NCBI GenBank assembly: GCA_011763485.2
Contig: JAANSK020266494.1
Location: 1-21,649 of the forward strand
Direction of reading: 5' to 3'
Source: Isoetes engelmannii
Lineage: Eukaryota; Streptophyta; Lycopodiopsida; Isoetales; Isoetaceae
DNA length: 21,649 nt
Translations under genes and position numbers: made by a program
Shown: positions 10,065 to 18,454 of the stretch, piece after piece
How positions within the stretch are numbered: position 1 is the stretch's first letter
How the letters are laid out: each line of letters opens with the position of its first letter
The notes under the pieces: generated by a model
Told to the model about the DNA's origin: nothing
What the model saw: only the letters and a program-made list of their open reading frames with translations
Database searches by the model: none

Positions 10065-10340
10065 CTGAAAATTCAAAATTTCCAACAAACGGATCATGAG
10101 CAAGGAAACGTAAACAAAATTCAGAAAGGATGCGGAACTATGGTGATGATTAAGTAAGGACAAATTCCCTTTTCGGTCCAATTAAGGACGGATTTGGAAA
10201 CAAATTGAAATGCTTGAAGAGGTACATTTCAAACCGTAAGAGAAGGTGCTTACCAACGAACAAACAAGGGGATTTCTAAATTAAAAAGTAAAGGAACAAG
10301 CTAACAAGAAAGGTAATTGTGATTGAAACAAGAAACTGAC
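10065..10340 (-). other. Possible 5' UTR intron of the receptor kinase
   Basis: Twenty-nine bases upstream of the ATG the minus strand reads GAATTTTCAG then ATAATGC, a good acceptor. Candidate donors are AAGAG/GTCAGT (exon end at 10341) or GTTG/GTAAGC (exon end near 10254). No coding sequence is implied upstream. This is inference from splice consensus only. Confidence 0.35.
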
Positions 10341-10405
10341 CTCTTGCCAATCGAATTGGGTGAGTGGCAGCAAAGAACTCTATGTGTAGGAGAGGCTGCA
10401 AATAC

Positions 10406-10433
10406 GATAAGATAAGATAGATAAGATAAGATA
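10406..10433. repeat. GATAA microsatellite
   Basis: Short run of GATAA/GATA units upstream of the receptor kinase. GATA-type motifs can bind GATA factors, but a regulatory role is not shown. Confidence 0.6.
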
Positions 10434-10441
10434 TAAGAGGA

Positions 10442-10700
10442 GGTGCCCGTGACCCGTCATTGCTTTGGGGGGCATTTGCGCGTGGAAATCTGCAATTAGA
10501 GCTTCTTCCATCCTTCGTTTTTGCAAGTTTTTCCCTCCTAACACATTTGCAATATTAGACTAGGCCTAGGAGCTAAGAGCTGGGATTGTTCAAGGCTTAT
10601 ATCTAACGGACCAATTTCTTTTTCGTTTTTTAGGTCTCTATCGAACATTTACTCTTCCTGTTGTAAACATCGCAGAATCAGGGATCCAGAGGGGTTGGAA
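10442..10700. promoter_or_regulatory. Probable shared upstream region between two divergent units
   Basis: Non-coding DNA between the receptor kinase 5' end (minus) and the GC-richer candidate first exon on the plus strand from about 10680. No TATA box or operator was assigned. Inferred from layout only. Confidence 0.2.
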
Positions 10701-10705
10701 CGGCG

Positions 10706-12503
10706 ATGGCCCGTTCTTCATCTGGTGGGTTCAAGCGGCCGTGCAAGCAGCGACGAAATTGGGTTGAAGTGACTGTGCAACCAGCAGCAACTTCGGCGAA
10801 GTGGCTTCTGTCAACGACACACATTCTTTTGACATAATAAGGTAAGATTGAAGCTCCAGATTGAACAAACATTAACTTTGAGCATCAGCATCATCCTCTA
10901 GAAAAAAAATGGTTGCATGTCTCCCCACTTCCTTTTGCGTTACTTGCATCTTGCTCAAACGGGCATAACATTATGTGGTATCTTCTTTGTATATAAAACA
11001 ATATTTTCAAGCATTTTGCTGATAGATGGGATGGGCAGAGATAGAGAGATAGGTGAGCATATGCTTTGTCCTTTCAAACAAATACCCTTAAAGCTGCAAG
11101 GGAACTGAAGCTTCTTAAAGATGCATAAATTCATATTGCATAATTATGGAGGGCTGGCTTTGCTAGCTCTCTCAAAATAATTCAAGTAGTATCTTGCAGT
11201 TGTAACAGAGAGTATTTCCAGATAGAGAATTAGGTTTAGGTTCCCATTTAAGCATACCTATTTTAACCATTTCTTTTTTTTCTTTTAACCTTTCCTTCCT
11301 CTTTTAGCAGAGTTAAGAAAACAAGGGCACTTCCAGTGAGCGGATCCAAGGCCATTTGCAGGAGTAGCGCAGGCACTTGGAAGCATGTGGCACTCATGAA
11401 TTATGGAGTAAAAATGTAATTTTGTTATGCTTCTCATTTTGTTGCATGCCAAGAACACACCGGTAGTCTGTTATAAAATAAAAGCCTTTTCTCATTCCTA
11501 AGCCTGCACTCATAAATTTGCAGGAGTATCGCAGGCACTTGGAAGCATGTGGCACTCATAAACTATGGAGTGAATATGTATTTTGTTATGTTTCTCATGT
11601 TGTTGCATGCAAGGAACACCCTGGTAGTCTGTTATGAAATAAAAGCCTTTTCTCATTGCTAAGCCTGTACTCAGAAATTGGGCATGGACGTAATGGAATG
11701 CACTTTCTCAAGACCAACAGATCAACAGAATAGGGAGCTGAAAAAGAAAGCAAGATATGTTCTATGATAGTCTTTTGTTGTGAACAAACTTTAATACTCT
11801 TTATATTATCAGACAACAAACTTTATTCTCTTTATATTCTCAAAAACATACTTGAGCGGGTTGCTTACGAACAGGGCGGTTTCAGGAAGGAAAAAGCCCT
11901 TTTAAGAACATGGCAATGAGATCAACGAGATGCGTTCCTGTGCCAAGCCAACAGGTAAGCTGCAGAAATAATGTACGTGTAGTGTTTGAGATTTCATATA
12001 AATTTATGATCACGACTGGCATGAGGCATGCTTTTGGAAGGCACCGAGGAACTCTGCTTAACAAATCTCCTGCTTTAGGTAAAATGATCTTTTCAAGGTA
12101 GAAAAATTAATGATTAAATTTTATTAGTTAAGATTAGGTAATCCGTTGTTTGGAATGTTCTTTTCAAGGTAGAAAAATTGATGCTTAAATTTTGTCAGTT
12201 AAGATTAGGTAATCTGTTGTTTGGAGGGTGGACTGGCTCACATTACGAATAGGCAATCCTTCGGCATTGTTTGTGAAACAGAAAATTGTAATAAACTGAT
12301 GACAATTTGCAAAGACAATTGCTTTTCCATATGGTTTCTCCTTTTCCTAATCTGAAGAATTTGTGAATTGGGCATATCATAGCCATTCTTGGTGCCTATG
12401 AGTTGCTAAGTTAATTATGCTCTCCCATATACTCTTAATTTGCCAAGATGATGGAGAAAACAAGGACAAAGGATCTACTAGACAAGAATGGAAGATGCAA
12501 AAG
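10706..12503 (+). CDS. Candidate spliced gene, product unrecognised, ends uncertain
   Basis: A chain of exon-like pieces whose phases agree. A GC-rich first exon (from about 10680) ends at a strong donor AAG/GTAAGA after 10841. Next come 11311-11407 (acceptor CCTCTTTTAGCAG; frame includes VKKTRALPVSGSKAIC; donor GTAAAA), 11886-12078 (acceptor GGTTTCAG; frame includes EGKSPFKNMAMRSTRC and GTLLNKSPALG; donor GTAAAA) and 12448-12503 (acceptor GCCAAG; frame DDGENKDKGSTRQEWKMQK; donor GTAGTA). Junction phases are 2/2, 0/0 and 1/1. In the first exon the frame that fits (ending NDTHSFDIIR) differs from the frame of the only good ATG (10706, MARSSSGGFKRPCKQRRN) and carries a TGA, so either the start is elsewhere or the copy is damaged. 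The 3' end is not found. This could be a real gene, a pseudogene or a non-coding transcript. Confidence 0.3.
11355..11680. repeat. Tandem duplication, 162-bp unit
   Basis: Copies 11355-11516 and 11517-about 11680 share TTTGCAGGAGTA, GCAGGCACTTGGAAGCATGT and AATAAAAGCCTTTTCTCATT blocks and differ by scattered substitutions. The first copy overlaps a candidate exon (11311-11407), so the event may have duplicated exon sequence. Confidence 0.9.
12088..12226. repeat. Tandem duplication, 71-bp unit
   Basis: CTTTTCAAGGTAGAAAAATT and AGTTAAGATTAGGTAAT blocks recur at a 71-bp offset (TTTCAAGGTA at 12091 and 12162). It lies inside a candidate intron. Confidence 0.9.
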
Positions 12504-13060
12504 GTAGTAAATAAATCATAGGCTCAGGATGAGATTACTATTTACAGATCTGATTATGGACGAATCTGAATGCATTGTATGCCACATCAACATCATTAGT
12601 AATAACAATGCGTCTTGATATGTTGTATTCACTTGAAATGAACTTTATAGACTGTCTAAGCAGCATGCAGAAGCTTATAGTTGGAATTGTCTATCCATTG
12701 TTGTCTATTTATTTGTCTATTTCCTAGCTGCCGCTGCATTAGGATGATCTGCTAGGCAGCAAAGTCCTCTTTCGAGATACCAGTCTGTTGGTGTAGATTT
12801 GTTGGTTACCCTGTATCCTTCCATGATAAGAAAGCCGGGCTTTATACGTGGAACGTCTGAGTTTATATGGGTTGGTTAAACATTACGGGTAGATAAACTG
12901 GTACAAAACTTGCGTGCAAGCAAAGTGTTCATATCTATACATACATAAATGTTACTTTTAGAGGCGTAATGGAGTAATGGAATTAAAGGCAGGTTCACAC
13001 ATTATACAACATTCTATAGTTTCTCAAGATTCAATGTAGAACTAAATGACAACCAACTGC
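12504..13060. other. Unassigned region, possible intron or downstream DNA
   Basis: Two good-looking acceptors are present (ACTATTTACAG near 12547 and TCTATTTCCTAG near 12727), but the frames that follow soon close, so no exon is called. Confidence 0.3.
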
Positions 13061-13167
13061 CATAGATAATTAGAACATGATGTTGACTATTTGTAAGCAT
13101 TTGCTCTTGGAATCCATAGATAATTAGAACATGATGTTGACTGTTTGTAAGCATTTGCTCTTGGAAT
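13061..13167. repeat. Tandem duplication, 54-bp unit
   Basis: CATAGATAATTAGAACATGA and TTGTAAGCATTTGCTCTTGG recur at 13061 and 13115, nearly identical. Confidence 0.92.
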
Positions 13168-13401
13168 TCATAAATCTGTGGATTCTAGCCTATTAAAGTA
13201 TATGAGAATACACTTTCAGTCAGACCTGCATTAAAACATCGTGCCATTTTTTAGATCTTGAGTACTTGATGTTGCAGAAGTTTTACATGCAAAAATGCTA
13301 ACCTTGGCAACATACTTCTGAAGACTGTCAGGGAAGTGTTTGTTAGGAGGATATACACCCAATGTTCTAATTTAACGTCATTCATATCATACATGCCGTC
13401 T

Positions 13402-13438
13402 AAGTCTAAGTCACATGTAAGTCTAAGTCACATGTAAA
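13402..13438. repeat. Short tandem repeat, 19-bp unit
   Basis: GTCTAAGTCACATGTAA occurs twice in a row, preceded by an extra GTCTAA. Confidence 0.8.
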
Positions 13439-13864
13439 ATTAACTATAACCATTCAAGTTGGTTTTCGTGGTATTTAAAGCCTGCAATTCCAGCCATTTT
13501 ATGCTGACATTCAGGTAGTTGGAAACATGTGTCATTCTTTAGAAGTTTGCTAAGAAGGAATTTATACTAATATGCGACCCTGAATGGGATGGCAAAAAGC
13601 ATTCCCTTGCTGGAGGGCTACTTCTTTAGGTTTCAGTGGCCTTTGTTGTGACTATATGTTTGATGGTTCAGGGCAATTCTTCCTTCATCTTTCTTGAAAT
13701 TGCATGCAATGAAAGCTTATGCACAATATGTTTTCCAGCATGTGCAGGGAGTAAATTACTCTTTTTAGTTCTACAATCCATATAGCCAGCAACATTGCTA
13801 TCATAGGACAACATTCTCCAATGTGGCGTGCACCATCAAGAACTTTATGTGTTTGGGCAATGCT

Positions 13865-13928
13865 GTATGTAGGAGTTGTAGGAATTGTAAGAGATATGTA
13901 TGTAGGAGTTGTAGGAATTGTAAGAGAT
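13865..13928. repeat. Tandem duplication, 33-bp unit
   Basis: GTATGTAGGAGTTGTAGGAA recurs at 13865 and 13898, essentially identical. It lies in a plus-strand open frame (13821-14021), but the frame could be chance. Confidence 0.9.
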
Positions 13929-14243
13929 AAGCTTGCAACGAGATTCATGACGACTTTTTCTGAAAAGGGAGTAAAAAGATGGGAAATATATGCTTCTAAG
14001 GAAATACAAGACCGTTGTTGACGCATTAAAACTTGTTGTGATTATTTGTGTTGTTCAAGGTGGTAATTTTGATGCCCCAATGTAATAACATAATCAAGTT
14101 GTGTATCATCAAAGCTAATCAAAGCTATTCAATGCACCTGGGTGTTTTTATCACAAATTAAGCATAGTAAAACAACAAGTTAGGAAGTTGACAACATGCC
14201 CATGGACATAGTATAATAATTGCTAAATAGAAAGGCGATAAAC

Positions 14244-14500
14244 TGAACAAGACCGAGTAATTGAACAAGACCGAGTAATCATAAAGAAATATCGAGCAAA
14301 TGTTTGTGACCAAAAATGTATGTGAATGTTAACAAGACCGTTGACTCACTATATAAAATACAAACAAGTTATGGTTCAATAGCACTAAAATACAAACAAG
14401 TTAGCAATGATTTAGCACTAAAATACAAACAAGTTAGCAATGGTTTTGACTGTTGATTGATTAGCAATAAAATACAAACAAGTTAGCTAGAGATAAAGAT
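14244..14500. repeat. Cluster of short repeats
   Basis: TGAACAAGACCGAGTAAT occurs twice at an 18-bp offset (14244, 14262). AAAATACAAACAAGTTA-like blocks recur four times between about 14356 and 14485 with 31-50 bp spacing. Confidence 0.75.
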
Positions 14501-14689
14501 GCAGAATGAACAAGCCACTCTAAGGACACATTAAATAACGCAATAAATTCAATATCTTCAAAGGGTTATATGGTGACAACACATCCATAGCCACAACACA
14601 TCACAAGCACCAAGAGAGAGTAATTATATGAGATTTAGTACACAGGGAATTTTTCAAGACGAAGCAAAGGTTAGTAATAATGAATTTGA

Positions 14690-15840
14690 AGAAGCAAGAG
14701 GCTGAAACATGATACACCTGACACTAATATAGTAGAAATTTTGAGATTACTTGATTACAAGGCTCCGAAAACATTTAACGAAGCCATTAATGAAATAGAT
14801 GCCAAGAATTGGAAAAAGGCAATGGAAGAGGAGATGAATGCTTTTAATAGGACTGACACATATGGGTTAGTTGAAATGCCTAAGCACAAAAATATTGTTA
14901 GCTGCAAGTCGGTCTATAGAATAAACAAGGAGAAGAAAAGGATTCCACAAAGCTCGGTTAGTTGCTCGGAGCTTCACACAAAAAAGGGGAATTGATTATG
15001 ATGATACCTATTCTCCAATAGTCAGAATGACCAGCATAAGAATGTTATTGGCACTAGCAAATGCAAAGAAATTTGAAATACATCACATGGATGTAAATGC
15101 CGCTTTTTTAAATGCTAAATTGGAGGAGCATATCTATAGGAGGCAAGCACCAGGGTTTGAACAAGGTAAGAATAAACTGTGGAAGTTAAAGCGAGTTGTT
15201 TATGGTCTCAAACAGTCTCCCAGACAATGGTATCTATGTATGGATGCGTACGTAAAGGAACAAGGTTTCAGCAAGCTCAAAGATGATGGAAATATTTATG
15301 TATACAAGGAAGGATCAGAAATTTGTTACATTGCCCTGTATGTGGACGACAATCTCATGGTTTCTAACAACATGAAAATTCTAAAAAAATGTAAGAGCAT
15401 ATTGAAAAACAGATTTCAAACGACTGACTTAGGTCCATTAAAGATATTCTTGGGTATAGAAGTACACAGGGACAGAGAGAACAAACTCTTGGCTCTTTCT
15501 CAAGGTCAAAATATTGCAGGTGTCTTAAAAAAAAAATATGGAAGAGTGCAAGATCATGAAGACACCTGTAGTACGTGGAAATAAACTATTTAGCAAGCTT
15601 TGTCCTAAAAGAGAAGGAAATGTTGGAAGTACAAAATCTTCCCTATCGTGGATTGTTCGTATGCTTGTTGTATTTAGCTAATTGCACTAGGCCTGATATA
15701 GCATATTCTGTTAATGTGTTAAATAGGTACTGCAACAATCCAGGTCTTGCTCATTAGCAGGCTACAAAATGGTTCTTAAGATATCTTAAGGGAACAATGG
15801 GTTATGGCATAGTATTTAATTCTGAAAATTTAGAGCCATA
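14690..15840 (+). mobile_element. Ty1/copia retrotransposon relic (RT region)
   Basis: Plus-strand remains of copia-type reverse transcriptase. The pieces include NWKKAMEEEMNAF near the start, then MTSIRMLLALANAKKFEIHH, DVNAAFLNAKLEE, VYGLKQSPRQWY, the YVDD active-site block and, further on, TRPDIAYSVNVLNRYCNNP and RYLKGTMGYG. Gag, protease, integrase, most of RNase H and both LTRs are not seen. It is a broken fossil with roughly three or four interruptions of the frame, and it ends abruptly where antisense gypsy sequence begins near 15840. Confidence 0.88.
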
Positions 15841-15982
15841 GAGACACCATGAGGAGTGATGCAATAACCCAGGAACTCTACATGATCTTGCTCAAACTCG
15901 CATTTCTCCAACTTGGCATATAGCCCATGTTCGCGCAGCTTCTGAAGAACCTTCCGGACATGTTCTTCATGCTCTTCCGAGT
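15840..15982 (-). mobile_element. Ty3/gypsy RT fragment
   Basis: About 140 bp on the minus strand with the gypsy RT blocks [33 protein letters not shown] and ITPHGVSM. Nothing else of the element is visible. It is a small fossil fragment abutting the copia relic on one side and a LINE on the other. Confidence 0.85.
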
Positions 15983-15983
15983 G

Positions 15984-16535
15984 AGCAGGTTCAGGCCAGG
16001 GGTAAGTCCTCTGTGCCCTTGTTGTGGGCTTCATCCAGAGAAGGTGGAGCATTGTTTGGTCCTTTGTCCTCATCTTCAGGCAGCTTGGGACTGGGTTCTG
16101 GCTCGGCTCCAGGTTCGGTTGACTAGCCAGTAGTTGCTCTTGCATTTGTATCCAGGTGCTTGGCCTCTTTCGTGAAAGCAAGCCTTGCACTTGTGTGTGG
16201 CTTGGTTAGTCTGGTTAATCTGGAAACGAAGGCGGTTGTGGATTTTTCAGGGGGTCCAGCAGCCTTCGGCCTCCTTGATCCCCCGGTTGAGGTACAAGTT
16301 GTTTCAGAGCTTTCAAGTGTTTCCAGGATTGGCGGAACGGAAGTTTGCCATCTGGCGAGACTTCCTGGGGTAATGGATGATGATGGATGCTTTGTTCAGT
16401 TGTAGTTGAGAGGATGATGGAGTGGTGGGGTATCGCGGCCTCTTCGGGGCAGCTCTTCTTGCTCTTCACTCACCCTGTAACATTGGCATTCTTTTAATAC
16501 AATGAGAAAAGTTCTTCAAAGAAAAAAAAAAAAAG
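15984..16535 (+). mobile_element. 5'-truncated LINE: ORF2 C-terminus, 3' UTR and poly(A)
   Basis: The frame after the gypsy fragment has the zinc-binding tail of plant LINE RT (zf-RVT): [20 protein letters not shown] followed by [19 protein letters not shown]. The same frame continues to [17 protein letters not shown] and ends at TAA (16371-16373). Two in-frame stops interrupt it: TAG at 16131-16133 and TGA at 16173-16175, each explicable by a C-to-T change from CAG and CGA. A 3' UTR of about 145 bp leads to a poly(A) run at 16518-16534. The left edge is a typical 5' truncation. No target-site duplication was found. Whether it is the same family as the LINE at 1-1047 cannot be judged, because the parts do not overlap. 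Confidence 0.82.
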
Positions 16536-17254
16536 AACCTGATTAAAAATGAAGAACCCTTTGTGTATCTCCTACGCAACAAAACAAAAAAAAAAGTGTA
16601 TTTTGTGAAGTAAGTATACGTACGCAATTAGTAATAAAAAAAACCATTTCTTCCACGCTGATGGTTTTTACACAAAACAAATGTGAACCCCCCTTGATCT
16701 CACTGCACTTTCGCCATGTCCACTAAGTGGCACAACCGTGGATTCGCTTATATTCTATCCTCCTTCTGGGAAATTCTCAAGGAATCGCCTAATCTTTTAG
16801 ATTACTTCATGTTCTAATCTATTCATCGTATCCATTCAGATACATAAGATAATATTATGAGCTATTTTTGTGGCGATTTTAATGCAATTCAGACTTCTAA
16901 AGAGGATTTGGAGAGGATTTTTTCTTGACCACTTTGGTTTGCATTTTCTTACATAAATCTTTTTCATTCTCATTTAAAAGGATTAAACTATGTTATTGCA
17001 TCGTGCAACTATAGTTATAGTATTTTTTACGCTTGACAAGCTATGAGTGAACAAAAATTCATTATATAAATTGTATTGAAAAAAAAAAACCACTTAAATC
17101 TTGGCTAAATAACATTGGCCATGATTCGCCTAGATTCTATGGGGACTACTCATATCTAGAAAACATTCGTCAGCATAACTAATCTTGTAAATCTATGATT
17201 CGCCTGACCTTCTAAATTATGCTTACACAAATTTGGTCTTAAGGGCAATCCTGG
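16536..17254. other. AT-rich intergenic, no gene seen
   Basis: Several A-runs and a recurring GATTCGCCTA-like motif (near 16741, 16782, 17124 and 17198) but no frame or exon pair. The motif recurrence suggests an old unrecognised repeat. Confidence 0.35.
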
Positions 17255-17871
17255 TGATGTGTCACCTCAATGAGGTTAGGTTGAGTACGAGCAAGGGCAA
17301 CCCTGTCTCTCTAGCTGCTTGTAGTTGGCAAGTGTCTCTTTCCTGCCCCATCGGACTGAGGGAGATGAAACCCTAGAGCAGCCCTAGGGTTGCGTATCTG
17401 CCAGTCGAGACCCAAAGCTCTTCGGTCTACTTTGCAAAGTATGCACATGAGGGTTGGATGGAGCGGACTACCCAAGCCATTGTTCTATGCAACTAGCTCC
17501 ATTGTTATGACTTCTATCTGCCGTTATTTTGACGCCCAGACCATCAGTCATACCACATGAGTCAAAGCTTGGGGTAGGATCATCTCTTAGTATGTGGATG
17601 TATATGTCGTTGTTAAGTAGATGATAGTGCCTCACCCTTCGTGGTGAGTATTTTATATGATTTATATATATGTTGCCTGTGCTAACATTACATGCTTGAG
17701 TGAGATCGGCCCCGGGATGATGGGGCGAGACACGTCCTTCTTCCACGTCGCTCTGGAGCATCAGCCAGGTCGATGTTGCAAGGACAACCTCCCGTCGATT
17801 TAGGAGTCGATGAGAGGGGATCTCCCGACCCTATACGATGGGAGCATCGTAGAGGGTAAGGGGACATCACA
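17255..17871 (-). repeat. Possible solo LTR, unconfirmed
   Basis: A GC-richer block of about 617 bp starting TGATGTGTCACC and ending GGGGACATCACA, so on the minus strand it begins TGTGATGTCCCC, a style common in plant gypsy LTRs. It contains several small hairpins, for example TACGATG/CATCGTA near 17834-17851. No primer site, internal region or target duplication is seen. It could be another kind of repeat. Confidence 0.25.
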
Positions 17872-18139
17872 GCTTTCCCAAAATTTCAATTGTTTCAAAA
17901 CTAATGTGAATTAGCACTTGCGTAGGTTCCTTCCTAATCCGCATTCATGATGCTTTAATATGTAAACTTGAAGCTCTAATGAATTTAGCATTCAGGGGAA
18001 CACTATATCTTGAATAAAGAGGTGTAAGCCATAGCCAAAGTAGCCAAGTCTAATCTCATTGGTTCCTCCTTGTCCGGCACCTTTTAATAACAAGAAACAA
18101 CTGGATACCTATTTGATACATATGTATGCAGATGATTAC
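17872..18139. other. Unassigned intergenic or intron
   Basis: AT-rich. If the minus-strand exon at 18140-18274 is real, this would be its downstream intron, but I could not find the next exon. Confidence 0.3.
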
Positions 18140-18274
18140 CTCATCACGAGGAAGAATCGGAGGTAAGAGCCCCATGCAACTTTCATCTATTTTAACTACA
18201 TTTCTGCAAAACAGGTCAATCAAAAATATTGTAGCTGCCAGAGGTTTGAAGCAGTGTTTGGAAGCATTCACCAG
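18140..18274 (-). CDS. Isolated exon of an unrecognised gene
   Basis: The minus strand reads GTTTTGTAG (acceptor), then 135 bases (45 codons, phase 0 at both ends), then GATGAG/GTAATC (donor). The frame is open throughout and protein-like: LVNASKHCFKPLAATIFLID at its start and SCMGLLPPILPRDE at its end. I do not recognise the protein. It lies 181 bases from the start of the plus-strand gene at 18455, on the opposite strand, so neighbouring exons would have to lie within or beyond that gene. It may be part of an overlapping gene, a captured gene fragment or a pseudogene piece. Confidence 0.45.
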
Positions 18275-18454
18275 CTACAAAACTTCCATGTTAATGTAGC
18301 CTCATAGAGCCAATCCATTGACTCATAGCAAATTTGTGCATATAGAGAATTAAAGCCCAAACAACTTGGAATATGCACCCAAATGGGAATATTCTGAAAT
18401 ATATCATGCCTTGTTGGAACAACTCCATTCTATGTTGCAGTGCAGCTCTCTGCG

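Noticed and set aside
13821-14021. 66-codon plus-strand frame with a repeated VGVVGIVRD unit
   Set aside because: The repeat in the peptide simply reflects the 33-bp tandem duplication. No splice or family support was found, although the last 25 residues look protein-like.
13402-14500. Possible CRISPR-like array of regular short repeats
   Set aside because: Repeat units differ in sequence and length, copies are adjacent rather than separated by unique spacers of fixed size, and the DNA is plant nuclear.
16160-16469. Other open frames over the LINE tail on both strands
   Set aside because: The frame carrying the zf-RVT and WLIWKRRRLW motifs is the real one; the others overlap it out of frame.
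17468-17870. Minus-strand frames of 60-97 codons
   Set aside because: They lie in the LTR-like block and have no recognisable domain or splice context.
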